From NCBI RefSeq assembly GCF_009805705.1, contig NZ_VSMB01000003.1, positions 124,001-188,000 on the forward strand: DNA of 64,000 bases, read 5' to 3'. Source of the DNA: Ruania rhizosphaerae. GTDB lineage: Bacteria; Actinomycetota; Actinomycetes; Actinomycetales; Beutenbergiaceae. Both the position numbers and the translations under genes were made by a program. Positions 18,342 through 25,824 of this stretch are shown in pieces. Every line of letters begins with the position of its first letter. Position 1 is the stretch's first letter. The notes beneath the pieces were generated by a model. The model searched no databases. It saw only the letters and a list, made by a program, of their open reading frames with translations, and was not told where the DNA came from.

Positions 18342-19273
18342 GATGCCGCATGCTCCGTGCCGAGCAGAGTGAGCGAGAACGCCCCGGATTGCAGGCCGCG
18401 CACGTCCACGGCGGCGAATGCGAATCCACTGTCCCGTGCCAGCAGGTGCACCTCGGCCCGCATCTCGGGGGCCCAGGCTCGTTCGAGCTCGCCTTCCACC
18501 AGCTCGATCCGTGCGACCTCGCCGTGGTGTCGTACGCGGCAGTCGCTGAATCCGAGCGCGCGCAGGCCCGCCTCGACCCGCTCCACCTGGCGCAACTTCT
18601 CGGGCGTGACGCTCTGATGGTGCGGGATGCGCGAAGCCAGGCACGGAGCAGCGGGCTTCTCCGCACACGGCAGGGCGAACGCCCGCGCGATCGCCCGCAC
18701 CTGTGCCTTCGAGGCACCGGCGTCGGCGAGCGGACGCAGGATCCGGTGGTTCGTCGCGGCCTGCGAACCCGGCCGGTCGGGGCGAGTGGCGTCGTCGGCG
18801 TTCTCCCCGTAGGCCACGGCACCGAGTCCGTGTGCGGTGACCACCTCATCGGAGATCCGGCTGAACAGCTCGTCCTTGCAGTGGAAGCAGCGGTCCAGGC
18901 CATTGCGTTGGTACGCGGGATTCTCGCCCTCGCGGGTGTGGACCTCGATCACCCGGGCGCCGATGTGCCCGGCGACGTCGTGCGCCGCGAGCCGTTCCTC
19001 GGCGGCCAGGCTGGGGGAGACGCCGAGCACCGCCACCACCTGCCCCGGTCCCAGCTCGTGCACGGCCAGGGCCAACAACGTCGCCGAGTCGACGCCGCCG
19101 GAGTAGGCCACCCCGAGGGGGCCTTGACCCCGGACGCCGGCACGAACGTGGTCGGCTACCTGGAGGGCATCCGCATCCAGGTGCCCACCCGCGATGGCGT
19201 CGGCGAAGGCCGTTGACGCCGCTGAGGCGATGCTCGCGCCGTCCGCCGTCGGGGTGGTTCCTGGAGCGGTCAT
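18338..19273 (-). CDS. larE: ATP-dependent sacrificial sulfur transferase LarE
   Basis: A 311-residue PP-loop enzyme of the LarE family, which adenylates the carboxylates of the LarB product and donates sulfur from its own cysteine. The ATP-binding PP-loop is YSGGVDSATLL. A conserved Cys lies in PCLASRIPHH, the expected sacrificial residue, and a further pair is in CFHCKDELF. It follows gnd by 3 nt and overlaps larB by 4 bp, so gnd-larE-larB is one transcript. LarC, which inserts nickel, must be encoded elsewhere for the cofactor to be made. Confidence 0.92.
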   Translation of the reverse strand: MTAPGTTPTADGASIASAASTAFADAIAGGHLDADALQVADHVRAGVRGQGPLGVAYSGGVDSATLLALAVHELGPGQVVAVLGVSPSLAAEERLAAHDVAGHIGARVIEVHTREGENPAYQRNGLDRCFHCKDELFSRISDEVVTAHGLGAVAYGENADDATRPDRPGSQAATNHRILRPLADAGASKAQVRAIARAFALPCAEKPAAPCLASRIPHHQSVTPEKLRQVERVEAGLRALGFSDCRVRHHGEVARIELVEGELERAWAPEMRAEVHLLARDSGFAFAAVDVRGLQSGAFSLTLLGTEHAAS

Positions 19274-19276
19274 ACG

Positions 19277-20710
19277 TCAGTCCAGCTTGGTCTCGGAGCG
19301 GTCGGCGGACCACTCGGTGTGGAAGGTGCCTTCGGCGTCCACCCGCTGATAGGTGTGCGCACCGAAGAAGTCCCGCTGCCCCTGGATCAGGGCGGCCGGC
19401 AACCGCTCGGCCCGGACAGCGTCGTAGTAGGAGACGGCGGCCGCGAACCCGGGTACCGGCACCCCGGCCTCGAACGCCCGGGCGAGGACCCGGCGAGTAC
19501 CGTCGGAGGCGTCCGCCAACCCGGCGGCGATGCTCGGGGCGGCGAGCAGCGTGGGAAGCTGGCCGGCGGCGTACTCGGAGCGGATCCGCTCCAGCAGGCG
19601 GGCACGGATGATGCACCCCGCGCGCCAGATCGTTGCCACAGCTGCAACGTCAATGTTCCAGCCGTACTGCTCGCTCGCAGACCGGATCAAGTGCAGACCC
19701 TGCGCGTAGGCCACCACCTTCGCGCTCCACAGCGCCTGGCGCACGTCCTCGATCAGCGTGGCCTTGTCCTCCGGGGTGAACGAGTGGGCCGGGCCGCTCA
19801 GGTGCTCACGGCCGGCGGCACGCAAGTCCAGATGACCGGAGACCGAGCGGGCGAAGACCGACTCGGCGATCGTGTTCACCGGCACGCCCAGCTCGAGAGC
19901 GATCTGCACGGTCCACCGGCCCGTGCCCTTCTGCCCGGCAGAGTCGGCGATCACGTCCACCAGTGCCTTGCTGGTGGTGGCGTCGGTCTGATCGAGCACC
20001 TCCGAGGTGATCTCGATCAGGTAGGAGTCCAGGTCACCGGTGTTCCACTCGCGGAACACGTCGGAGATCTCCGGCACGCTCAGGCCACCGGCACGGAGGA
20101 CGTCGTACGCCTCGGCGATGAACTCCATATCAGCGTACTCAATACCGTTGTGCACCATCTTCACGAAGTGACCGGCACCGTCGGGGCCGATGTAGGTGCA
20201 ACAGGGTGTTCCGTCGTAGGAGGCGGCGATGGTCTCCAGCAGGGGGCCGATCGCCTCGTACCCTTCCTTGGAGCCACCGGGCATGATCGAAGGCCCGTTC
20301 AGGGCGCCCTCCTCACCACCGGAGATGCCGACACCGAAGAAGTGCAGGCCCTTCTCACGCAGTGCTTCCTCGCGCTTGCGGGTGTCCTCGTAGTGGGCGT
20401 TCCCACCGTCCACCACGATGTCGCCTTCCTCGAGGTGCGGCAGCAGGGCCTCGATCGTGGCGTCGGTACCGGCGCCGGCCTGCACCATGATCACGATGCG
20501 ACGGGGCCGCTCCAGGCTGGCCACGAACTCTTCAATGGTGGTGGAGGGGACGAAGTCTCCGTCCTTGCCATGCGCGGCCATCAGGTCGTCGGTGCGGGCG
20601 GTGGTGCGGTTGTACAGCGCCACCGTGTAGCCGTTGTTGGCGAAGTTCCGGGCGAGGTTGCGTCCCATGACGGCCAGGCCGACGACGCCGACGTGAGCGG
20701 AGGAGGTCAT
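19277..20710 (-). CDS. gnd: 6-phosphogluconate dehydrogenase, decarboxylating
   Basis: A 477-residue enzyme that converts 6-phosphogluconate to ribulose 5-phosphate with NADP reduction and CO2 release. The N-terminal Rossmann domain begins VGVVGLAVMGRNLARNFA. The catalytic region shows GVGISGGEEGALNGPSIMPGG and HFVKMVHNGIEYADM with the catalytic Lys, and the C-terminal domain has SAGQKGTGRW. Length matches the long (enterobacterial-type) class. The start ATG has AAAGGATC upstream. It heads the gnd-larE-larB unit. It is the only pentose-phosphate gene in view. Confidence 0.96.
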   Translation of the reverse strand: MTSSAHVGVVGLAVMGRNLARNFANNGYTVALYNRTTARTDDLMAAHGKDGDFVPSTTIEEFVASLERPRRIVIMVQAGAGTDATIEALLPHLEEGDIVVDGGNAHYEDTRKREEALREKGLHFFGVGISGGEEGALNGPSIMPGGSKEGYEAIGPLLETIAASYDGTPCCTYIGPDGAGHFVKMVHNGIEYADMEFIAEAYDVLRAGGLSVPEISDVFREWNTGDLDSYLIEITSEVLDQTDATTSKALVDVIADSAGQKGTGRWTVQIALELGVPVNTIAESVFARSVSGHLDLRAAGREHLSGPAHSFTPEDKATLIEDVRQALWSAKVVAYAQGLHLIRSASEQYGWNIDVAAVATIWRAGCIIRARLLERIRSEYAAGQLPTLLAAPSIAAGLADASDGTRRVLARAFEAGVPVPGFAAAVSYYDAVRAERLPAALIQGQRDFFGAHTYQRVDAEGTFHTEWSADRSETKLD

Positions 20711-20786
20711 CTGTTGCGATCCTTTGTCGATGGTTGCGGGCTCGGTGCCGATCGTGCCAGGTCAGCGGCCAGGGTGCTGGCCCGTC

Positions 20787-21857
20787 TCACCCTGAGATCG
20801 GTGCCCGGCCGCGCAGATCGGGGGAGGCGTCGTAGACCTGCGCGATGGCGGCCACGGTGGCGGCGCCGTCGTCGATCCCGATCCAGAACGGGTCGCGATC
20901 ACCCAGCCGGGCGTAGAAGTCCTCGATGAGCAGCCGGTGGGAGTCTCCCCAGTAGCTGCGTCCGGAACCGGCGCGCTGTGCCGTGACGTTCTCGCTGCGT
21001 CCGTCGGTCCACTGCACGGTCAGATCACCGGCCATGACGGCGGAGCCCAGCTCGGCATGCACCTCCAGCGTGACCGGGGCGTTCAGCGGGTAGGTGTTCG
21101 TGGCGTGCAGCACCGACCGCACGCCACCGGCGTGGGTGAGCAGCATCTCGGCGGTGTCCTCCACCTCGATCGCCTCACCCAGCAGGTGTGTGGCCGCGCG
21201 GCCGGTGACAGACGTGGCTGGACCGAGCAGCCACAGCAACAGATCGAGAGTGTGGATCGCCTGGTTCATCAGCACCCCGCCGCCGGCCTGGGCCCACGTT
21301 CCCCGCCAGGGCCTGGCTGCGTAGTACTCGGGTGTGCGATGCCAGCTGACGGCGGCTCTCGCCCCGTACACGGCGCCGAGCGCTCCGGAGGTGATCAGTT
21401 CGTGCAGGCGCCGGTTGGGTGGGTTGTACCGGTTCTGGTAGACCACGCCCGAGCGCACGCCGCGGCGCTGGGCCGCATCGGCGGCCTCGACGAGGCGCTG
21501 CGCCTGGGGGACCGACTCGGCAACGGGCTTCTCCAGCAGCAGGTGCGCTCCGCCGTCGAGGGCCTCCAGGGCAACGGGCACATGCTCGGCGTGCGGGGTG
21601 CAGACGTGCACCACACTCGGGCGGGCTTGTGCGAGCAGCTCCTGGGCGCTGGTGTAGGCCTGAGTGCCCAGTCGTTGCGCGAGTGCCTGCGCCCGGACGG
21701 GGGAGACGTCGCACACCCCGACCACGGGGATCTGCAGGGCGGTCAGTGCCTCGGCGTGGAGGGGGGAGATGTCCCCGCAGCCGACGATGGCGGCCGTGGG
21801 ATGAGGAGTACCGGAGGGTGTCACGGTGCCCATTGTCTGGTGTGCTCGTGTGCTCAC
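20787..21857 (-). CDS. Gfo/Idh/MocA family oxidoreductase
   Basis: A 356-residue NAD(P)-dependent sugar or polyol dehydrogenase-like protein. The Rossmann domain begins AAIVGCGDISPLHAEALTAL, with the family EKP motif in LLLEKPVAESV. The C-terminal beta-sheet domain contains GGGVLMNQAIHTLDLLLWLLGP, the usual His/Asp region. The GTG start overlaps the stop of the upstream isomerase-like gene by 4 bp (GTGA), so the pair is coupled. TIM-barrel plus Gfo/Idh pairs commonly act in oxidation and isomerisation of sugars or cyclitols; the substrate is not evident. Confidence 0.88.
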   Translation of the reverse strand: MSTRAHQTMGTVTPSGTPHPTAAIVGCGDISPLHAEALTALQIPVVGVCDVSPVRAQALAQRLGTQAYTSAQELLAQARPSVVHVCTPHAEHVPVALEALDGGAHLLLEKPVAESVPQAQRLVEAADAAQRRGVRSGVVYQNRYNPPNRRLHELITSGALGAVYGARAAVSWHRTPEYYAARPWRGTWAQAGGGVLMNQAIHTLDLLLWLLGPATSVTGRAATHLLGEAIEVEDTAEMLLTHAGGVRSVLHATNTYPLNAPVTLEVHAELGSAVMAGDLTVQWTDGRSENVTAQRAGSGRSYWGDSHRLLIEDFYARLGDRDPFWIGIDDGAATVAAIAQVYDASPDLRGRAPISG

Positions 21858-22678
21858 GCGTAGGCGATGCCCTCGGCGTCCAGCAGCGACGTGAACGCGC
21901 GGTGTGCCTCAGTGAACAGCTCCGGGCCGGAGAAACCACCGAAGGTTCCCACCGCGCTCAGGTGCGGTTCGAGGGAGAAGAACCCGTCGAAGCCATCGGC
22001 CGCCAGGGCGCGCATGGTCTCGGCCACCTCACCATCCCCCTGGCCGGCGGGGACAACGGTGCCGTCCGCGAGCAGCGCGTCCTTGATCTGGACGTAGGCG
22101 GTGTGCGGGCGCAGGAGTTCGTAGCCGTCGGTGAATGGGCGCACACCGCACTGGACGAAGTTCGCCGCGTCCCAGGCCAGACGCAGGTGGTCGTTGTCGA
22201 CGGTGGTGACGATGTCGTGGCACCGGGAGGGGATGTCGCCGTAGATCTCCTTCTCGTTCTCGTGCAGCAGCACCAGACCCTCGGCGGCGCCCACGGTCGC
22301 GAGCGCATCCATCCGGCGCAGCACCTCGCTACGTACCGTTGCCGGCTCGGCACCGTTGAGGAAGAACGAGAAGAGCCGGACGTACGGCGCCTTGAGACGG
22401 TGGGCGACGTCGGCGGCGTGCTTCATCGCGTCCAGGTGCTGGCCGAAGTCGTCGCCGATGCCGATCTTGCCGATCGGGGAGCCGATGGCGGAGACCTTCA
22501 GGCCGGCGTCGGCCAGGGTGTCCGCCACCCGCGCCAGTTGAGCGTCGCTGAGGGCCAGGACGTTGGTGCCCCAGGCGCTGCGGAACTCGATGTGCGTGAG
22601 CCCGAGCGCGGTGGCGACCTCCACCTGGGTGTCGAAGTCGGGATCGATCTCGTCGACGAATCCGGAGAGAGTCCACAT
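21854..22678 (-). CDS. Sugar phosphate isomerase/epimerase (AP endonuclease 2 TIM-barrel family)
   Basis: A 274-residue xylose-isomerase-like TIM-barrel protein beginning MWTLSGFVDEIDPDFDTQVEVA. The barrel carries THIEFRSAW, LVLLHENEKEIYGD (metal-binding Glu and His) and LAWDAANFVQCG. Members include inosose dehydratases and epimerases. I chose ATG 22678 because homologous starts and the compact promoter favour it; an upstream in-frame GTG at 22726 would place the N-terminus over the putative operator. It is transcribed divergently from the LacI gene with a LacI-like site between, so LacI control is likely. Confidence 0.82.
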   Translation of the reverse strand: MWTLSGFVDEIDPDFDTQVEVATALGLTHIEFRSAWGTNVLALSDAQLARVADTLADAGLKVSAIGSPIGKIGIGDDFGQHLDAMKHAADVAHRLKAPYVRLFSFFLNGAEPATVRSEVLRRMDALATVGAAEGLVLLHENEKEIYGDIPSRCHDIVTTVDNDHLRLAWDAANFVQCGVRPFTDGYELLRPHTAYVQIKDALLADGTVVPAGQGDGEVAETMRALAADGFDGFFSLEPHLSAVGTFGGFSGPELFTEAHRAFTSLLDAEGIAYA

Positions 22679-22710
22679 GCCATCCAGGCAACTGGCCGTG
22701 AGACGGCGGC

Positions 22711-22724
22711 GGCAAGCGGTTGCC
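22711..22724. promoter_or_regulatory. Candidate LacI-family operator 1
   Basis: GGCAAGCGGTTGCC is an imperfect palindrome with a central CG step, typical of LacI-family operators. It sits in the 77-bp region between the divergent isomerase and LacI genes. A closely similar site is at 25780-25793. Confidence 0.5.
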
Positions 22725-22755
22725 ACTTGTTGTTGCCGCCGCCTACGGTGGGCCA

Positions 22756-23763
22756 GTGGTCAGTGAGGGCGAGCGACGGCAGACGACCATCTACGACGTC
22801 GCAGCCGCGGCCGGGGTCGCGCCCTCGACCGTCTCCCGGGCGTTCTCGCGACCGGGCAGAGTGCGCGCGGAGACCGCCGAGCGGATCCGGGCCGTCGCGG
22901 CCGAACTGGGGTATCGCGCCAACCCCCAGGCTCGTGCGCTGACGACGACGCGCACAGGCATGCTCGCGCTGGTGCTGGCCGATGTGACCAACCCGGTGTT
23001 CGCGGAGGTGGTGCGTGGGGCGGGCCGGGCGTGCGAACGCGACGGGTACACCCTGCTGCTGGCTGAGACGGAGGAGTCGGCCGAGAAGGAACGTGCGATG
23101 GTCGATCGCGCGCAGGGATCGGTCGATGCGATCGTGCTGACGAGCTCGCGGATGTCCGACGCCGCCATCCGGCAGATCGCCAAGGTTGAACCACTCGTGG
23201 TGCTCAACCGGGAGGTGCCGGGGGTCCCGTCGGTGCTCGTGGACTTCGAACCGGCGATGCGGCGGATCACCGAGCATCTCGCCGAGCTCGGTCACCGGCA
23301 GATCACCTATGTGGCCGGCCCGGAAGCATCGTGGGCGGATGGGATGCGCTGGCGCGGGTTGCGGTTGGCCACCGAGCACCTGGGAATCCGGTTACGCCGG
23401 GTCGGGCCGGTCGCCCCGACGGTCGCAGGTGGTCAGACGGCGGTCGTCGACTGGGACGACCACCGCACCAGCGCTGTGGTCGCCTACAACGACATGGTCG
23501 CGATCGGCATCGTCCGGCGGCTGACTGCGTCCGGGGTGCGGGTTCCGGAGGATGTCAGCGTCGTCGGATTCGACAACACTCCGGTCGGGGAGCTGGTGAC
23601 TCCGGCGCTGACGACCGTGGCGGCGCCGCTGCGGGCGCTGGGGGAGACCGGGGCGTCGAACGCGATCGCACTCGCCGCGGGCGCCCGGTCCCGGGCGACC
23701 GATCCCATCCGGCTGCCCACGCGGCTGATCGTGCGGGAATCGACCGGCCCGGCGCGGGACTGA
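22756..23763 (+). CDS. LacI-family transcriptional regulator
   Basis: A 335-residue regulator. The N-terminal HTH is TTIYDVAAAAGVAPSTVSRA followed by the hinge helix ANPQARALTTTRTG. The periplasmic-binding-like effector domain runs from about 60 to 335 and contains LVLADVTNPVFAEVVRGA, YVAGPEASWADGMRWRG and VVGFDNTPVGELVTPALTTV. The GTG at 22756 lies six bases after a TACGGT box (22744-22749), which predicts a leaderless mRNA. It is divergent from the isomerase/Gfo-Idh pair and 2 kb from the uronate genes, which carry a similar operator. Role as the local sugar-acid repressor is inference. Confidence 0.9.
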   Translation: MVSEGERRQTTIYDVAAAAGVAPSTVSRAFSRPGRVRAETAERIRAVAAELGYRANPQARALTTTRTGMLALVLADVTNPVFAEVVRGAGRACERDGYTLLLAETEESAEKERAMVDRAQGSVDAIVLTSSRMSDAAIRQIAKVEPLVVLNREVPGVPSVLVDFEPAMRRITEHLAELGHRQITYVAGPEASWADGMRWRGLRLATEHLGIRLRRVGPVAPTVAGGQTAVVDWDDHRTSAVVAYNDMVAIGIVRRLTASGVRVPEDVSVVGFDNTPVGELVTPALTTVAAPLRALGETGASNAIALAAGARSRATDPIRLPTRLIVRESTGPARD

Positions 23764-23807
23764 GCGCTCGCAGGTGGCAGGCCCACCCAGCGCGTTCGAA
23801 TCCCGGT

Positions 23808-23856
23808 GCGGCATTCGAATCCCGCTCCGGGGGTTGTGACGGGCTTCGAATGCCGC
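23808..23856. terminator. 17-bp hairpin with TTCGAAT repeats after lacI
   Basis: Arms at 23808-23824 and 23840-23856 match over 17 bp with one mismatch around a 15-nt loop. The arms contain TTCGAATSCCG-type units, and two more related units flank them (23794-23804 and about 23859-23867 inverted). It lies about 45 nt after the LacI stop. It may be the terminator of that gene. Confidence 0.55.
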
Positions 23857-23947
23857 AACGGGATTCCAACGGCCGGGGTGTCCGGTGAACGCCTGGATCG
23901 GGCTGGCTGTCAGGGCGCGTCGCGTGGTCACCTCGTACTCTTGTGCG

Positions 23948-24463
23948 ATGGTCGAGGTACGACACGCCGTTCGCTCGGATGTTCGGGCCATCAGCGAACT
24001 GCGGGTGGCGGGCTGGCGTGCCGCCTACACCGGTCTGGTGCCGCAGGAGATGCTCGACCGGCAGGACCCGGAACGTGAGGCCGAGCGCCGGGATGCGGCC
24101 TGGGAGTCGCGCACCTGCGACGCGGAGCTGGTTGCCGTGGACGAGCGCGGCTCGGTGGTTGGCTGGGCGGTGGCCGGAGCGGCCCGTGACGAGGCCTGGA
24201 CGGGTGCAGGCGAGCTCTACGCGCTGTATGCCCACCCCGAACACTGGTCCACCGGGGTGGGTCACGCGCTCATCCGGGCCGCCGAGAACGTGCTCCGTGA
24301 GGCGGGATACCGGCGCGCCTACCTCCTGGTGCTGACCGGGAACGAGCGTGCCGCCCGTTTCTACGAGCGGCACGGCTGGATCGAGGACGGCACCGAGGTA
24401 CGTGATGAGCGACCCTTGGGGGTGTTGGTGGAGCGTCGGCGGGTCCGCTCCCTGGCGGGGTGA
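23948..24463 (+). CDS. GNAT-family N-acetyltransferase
   Basis: A 171-residue acetyltransferase beginning MVEVRHAVRSDVRAISELR. The acetyl-CoA-binding region reads ELYALYAHPEHWSTGVGHAL, an R/Q-X-X-G-X-A-like P-loop with STGVGHAL, and the C-terminal motif B reads LTGNERAARFYERHGW, both standard for GNAT enzymes. The ATG at 23948 lies six bases after TACTCT (23936-23941), predicting a leaderless mRNA. The substrate is unknown; small-molecule or protein N-acetylation are both possible. Confidence 0.88.
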   Translation: MVEVRHAVRSDVRAISELRVAGWRAAYTGLVPQEMLDRQDPEREAERRDAAWESRTCDAELVAVDERGSVVGWAVAGAARDEAWTGAGELYALYAHPEHWSTGVGHALIRAAENVLREAGYRRAYLLVLTGNERAARFYERHGWIEDGTEVRDERPLGVLVERRRVRSLAG

Positions 24464-24515
24464 GGCTCACCGCGTGTGATGCACGTGGGCCGACGACCTG
24501 CCTGGGTCTCTCGCG

Positions 24516-24920
24516 TCAGTGCGGTCTCTCGCCCGCGTAGGACCCGCAGCTCCAGAAGTTCCCTTCGGGGTCGAGCACAGAGGCGCTGCGGCCGCCGAAG
24601 TCCTGGTCGGCCGGTTCCTGCTCGGGCCGGCCGCCGGCGGCCACGGCACGTGCGAACCAGCCATCGACGTCATGGTCGTGTTCCGTGACCAGGTAGGCGG
24701 CCGCATGTCCGGCAGTCTGGTCGAGGACGCTGCCGTCCCCGCGGATGCTGCCGAGCATGACGCCGCCGGTTCCCCGCCAGGTGAGCTGAGCATGTTCGAC
24801 CGTCTGGTCCGGTCCGTCGACGACGAGGGCGCGTTCGAAACCGATCGCCTCGAGGAAGGCGATCAGGGTGCGGGCATCTCGGGCACGAAAGCAGGTGTGA
24901 AGTGTGTTCATGGCACTCAC
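24516..24920 (-). CDS. VOC (glyoxalase/bleomycin-resistance) family protein
   Basis: A 134-residue vicinal-oxygen-chelate fold protein with paired beta-alpha-beta-beta-beta modules: FLEAIGFERALVV, VMLGSIRGDG, HDVDGWFARAVAAGG and ASVLDPEGNFWSCGSY. It resembles the glyoxalase superfamily members that bind small molecules or act as dioxygenases. The GTG at 24920 overlaps the AraC stop by 4 bp and has GGTGG six bases upstream; ATG 24911 is an alternative. Coupling to the AraC gene suggests joint expression and perhaps sensing or detoxification. Confidence 0.8.
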   Translation of the reverse strand: MSAMNTLHTCFRARDARTLIAFLEAIGFERALVVDGPDQTVEHAQLTWRGTGGVMLGSIRGDGSVLDQTAGHAAAYLVTEHDHDVDGWFARAVAAGGRPEQEPADQDFGGRSASVLDPEGNFWSCGSYAGERPH

Positions 24921-25744
24921 TGTGCGCCACCAGCTCGGGTGAGGTCTTGAACATTCGGGAACTCGGTGCGCAGCGAGCGCGCCGGTGCGCGGCCGGTCGT
25001 GGCGGTCCAGTCGCGTGTGAGGTGCGACTGGTCGGCGTATCCGGCGGTGGCAGCGACGGTAGCGAGGTCCAGGCCCTCGTGAGCGAGTGCCCGGGCGGTC
25101 TCGAACCGGGCGATCCGGGCCGCTTCCTTCGGGCGCAGGCCGAACTCGCCGCCGAACTGTGCGCTCAGGTGGCGCCGTGACCAGCCGACGGCCCGGGCGA
25201 TCGCGTCGATGGACTCGGTGCCGCGGCTGGTCCGGATCAGCCGCCACGCCTCGACCACCTCCGGCCGCGGGCGGGTTGATCGGGTGCGGTCGAGGCCACC
25301 CGCGGTCTCCACCAATCCACGGCGGAGCATGGCAGGACGTGCGTGGTCCGGAGCGTCCAGCACGGCAGTGACGAGGCGGTGCAAGGGGGCGGCGGGAAGA
25401 TCGCCGAGCTCGAGGATGTGCCGGGTGATCGTGGCGAGCGGTACGCCGAGCAGCGTCCTGACTCCCCACGGCGAGAGAGCCAGTTGCATCCCGTGCTGGC
25501 GACCATGTGTCCGCACCAGCGAGGGGCGTGTGTGCAGCCCAGCCACCAGGACCCGAAACTCGCCATGACCGGCCTCGTCAGCCCACCCGACATCGGTCGG
25601 TCGATCGAAAGCGAGGACGATCGTGGCAGTGAGGCTGGGGACGCCGAAATGCACGGCATCAGGGGGAAGGGCCAGGTCGAACCACGCGGTTCGCGCGACG
25701 CCGAGCGACTGTGCCGCGCCGGCCGCGGAGTCTCGCTCACCCAT
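24917..25744 (-). CDS. AraC-family transcriptional regulator
   Basis: A 275-residue regulator. The N-terminal part is an effector-binding region with TIVLAFDRPTDVGWADE. The C-terminal AraC DNA-binding domain shows two HTH units: SIDAIARAVGWSRRHLSAQF and DLATVAATAGYADQSHLTRDW. The second is the hallmark of the family. The ATG at 25744 follows TATCGT (25751-25756, minus strand) by six bases, predicting a leaderless mRNA. It is coupled to the VOC gene downstream and divergent from uxaC, so it could control either. Confidence 0.88.
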   Translation of the reverse strand: MGERDSAAGAAQSLGVARTAWFDLALPPDAVHFGVPSLTATIVLAFDRPTDVGWADEAGHGEFRVLVAGLHTRPSLVRTHGRQHGMQLALSPWGVRTLLGVPLATITRHILELGDLPAAPLHRLVTAVLDAPDHARPAMLRRGLVETAGGLDRTRSTRPRPEVVEAWRLIRTSRGTESIDAIARAVGWSRRHLSAQFGGEFGLRPKEAARIARFETARALAHEGLDLATVAATAGYADQSHLTRDWTATTGRAPARSLRTEFPNVQDLTRAGGAQ

Positions 25745-25779
25745 GCTCCGACGATAGCCGTCGCCGCCGGGCAACTCGT

Positions 25780-25793
25780 GGCAACGGGTTGCT
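25780..25793. promoter_or_regulatory. Candidate LacI-family operator 2 upstream of uxaC
   Basis: GGCAACGGGTTGCT matches the site at 22711-22724 at 11 of 14 positions and keeps the GGCAA/TTGC arms. It lies 32-45 bp before the uxaC start and between the divergent AraC and uxaC genes. Binding by the nearby LacI protein is inference. Confidence 0.45.
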
Positions 25794-25824
25794 GTACAGC
25801 GCCGGGAACCGGTTTCGTAGCGGC

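Noticed and set aside
23790-23830. tRNA-like TTCGAATCC sequences resembling a T-loop
   Set aside because: No 5-bp T-stem, acceptor stem, anticodon arm or CCA end can be formed; the motif is part of a palindromic repeat cluster.
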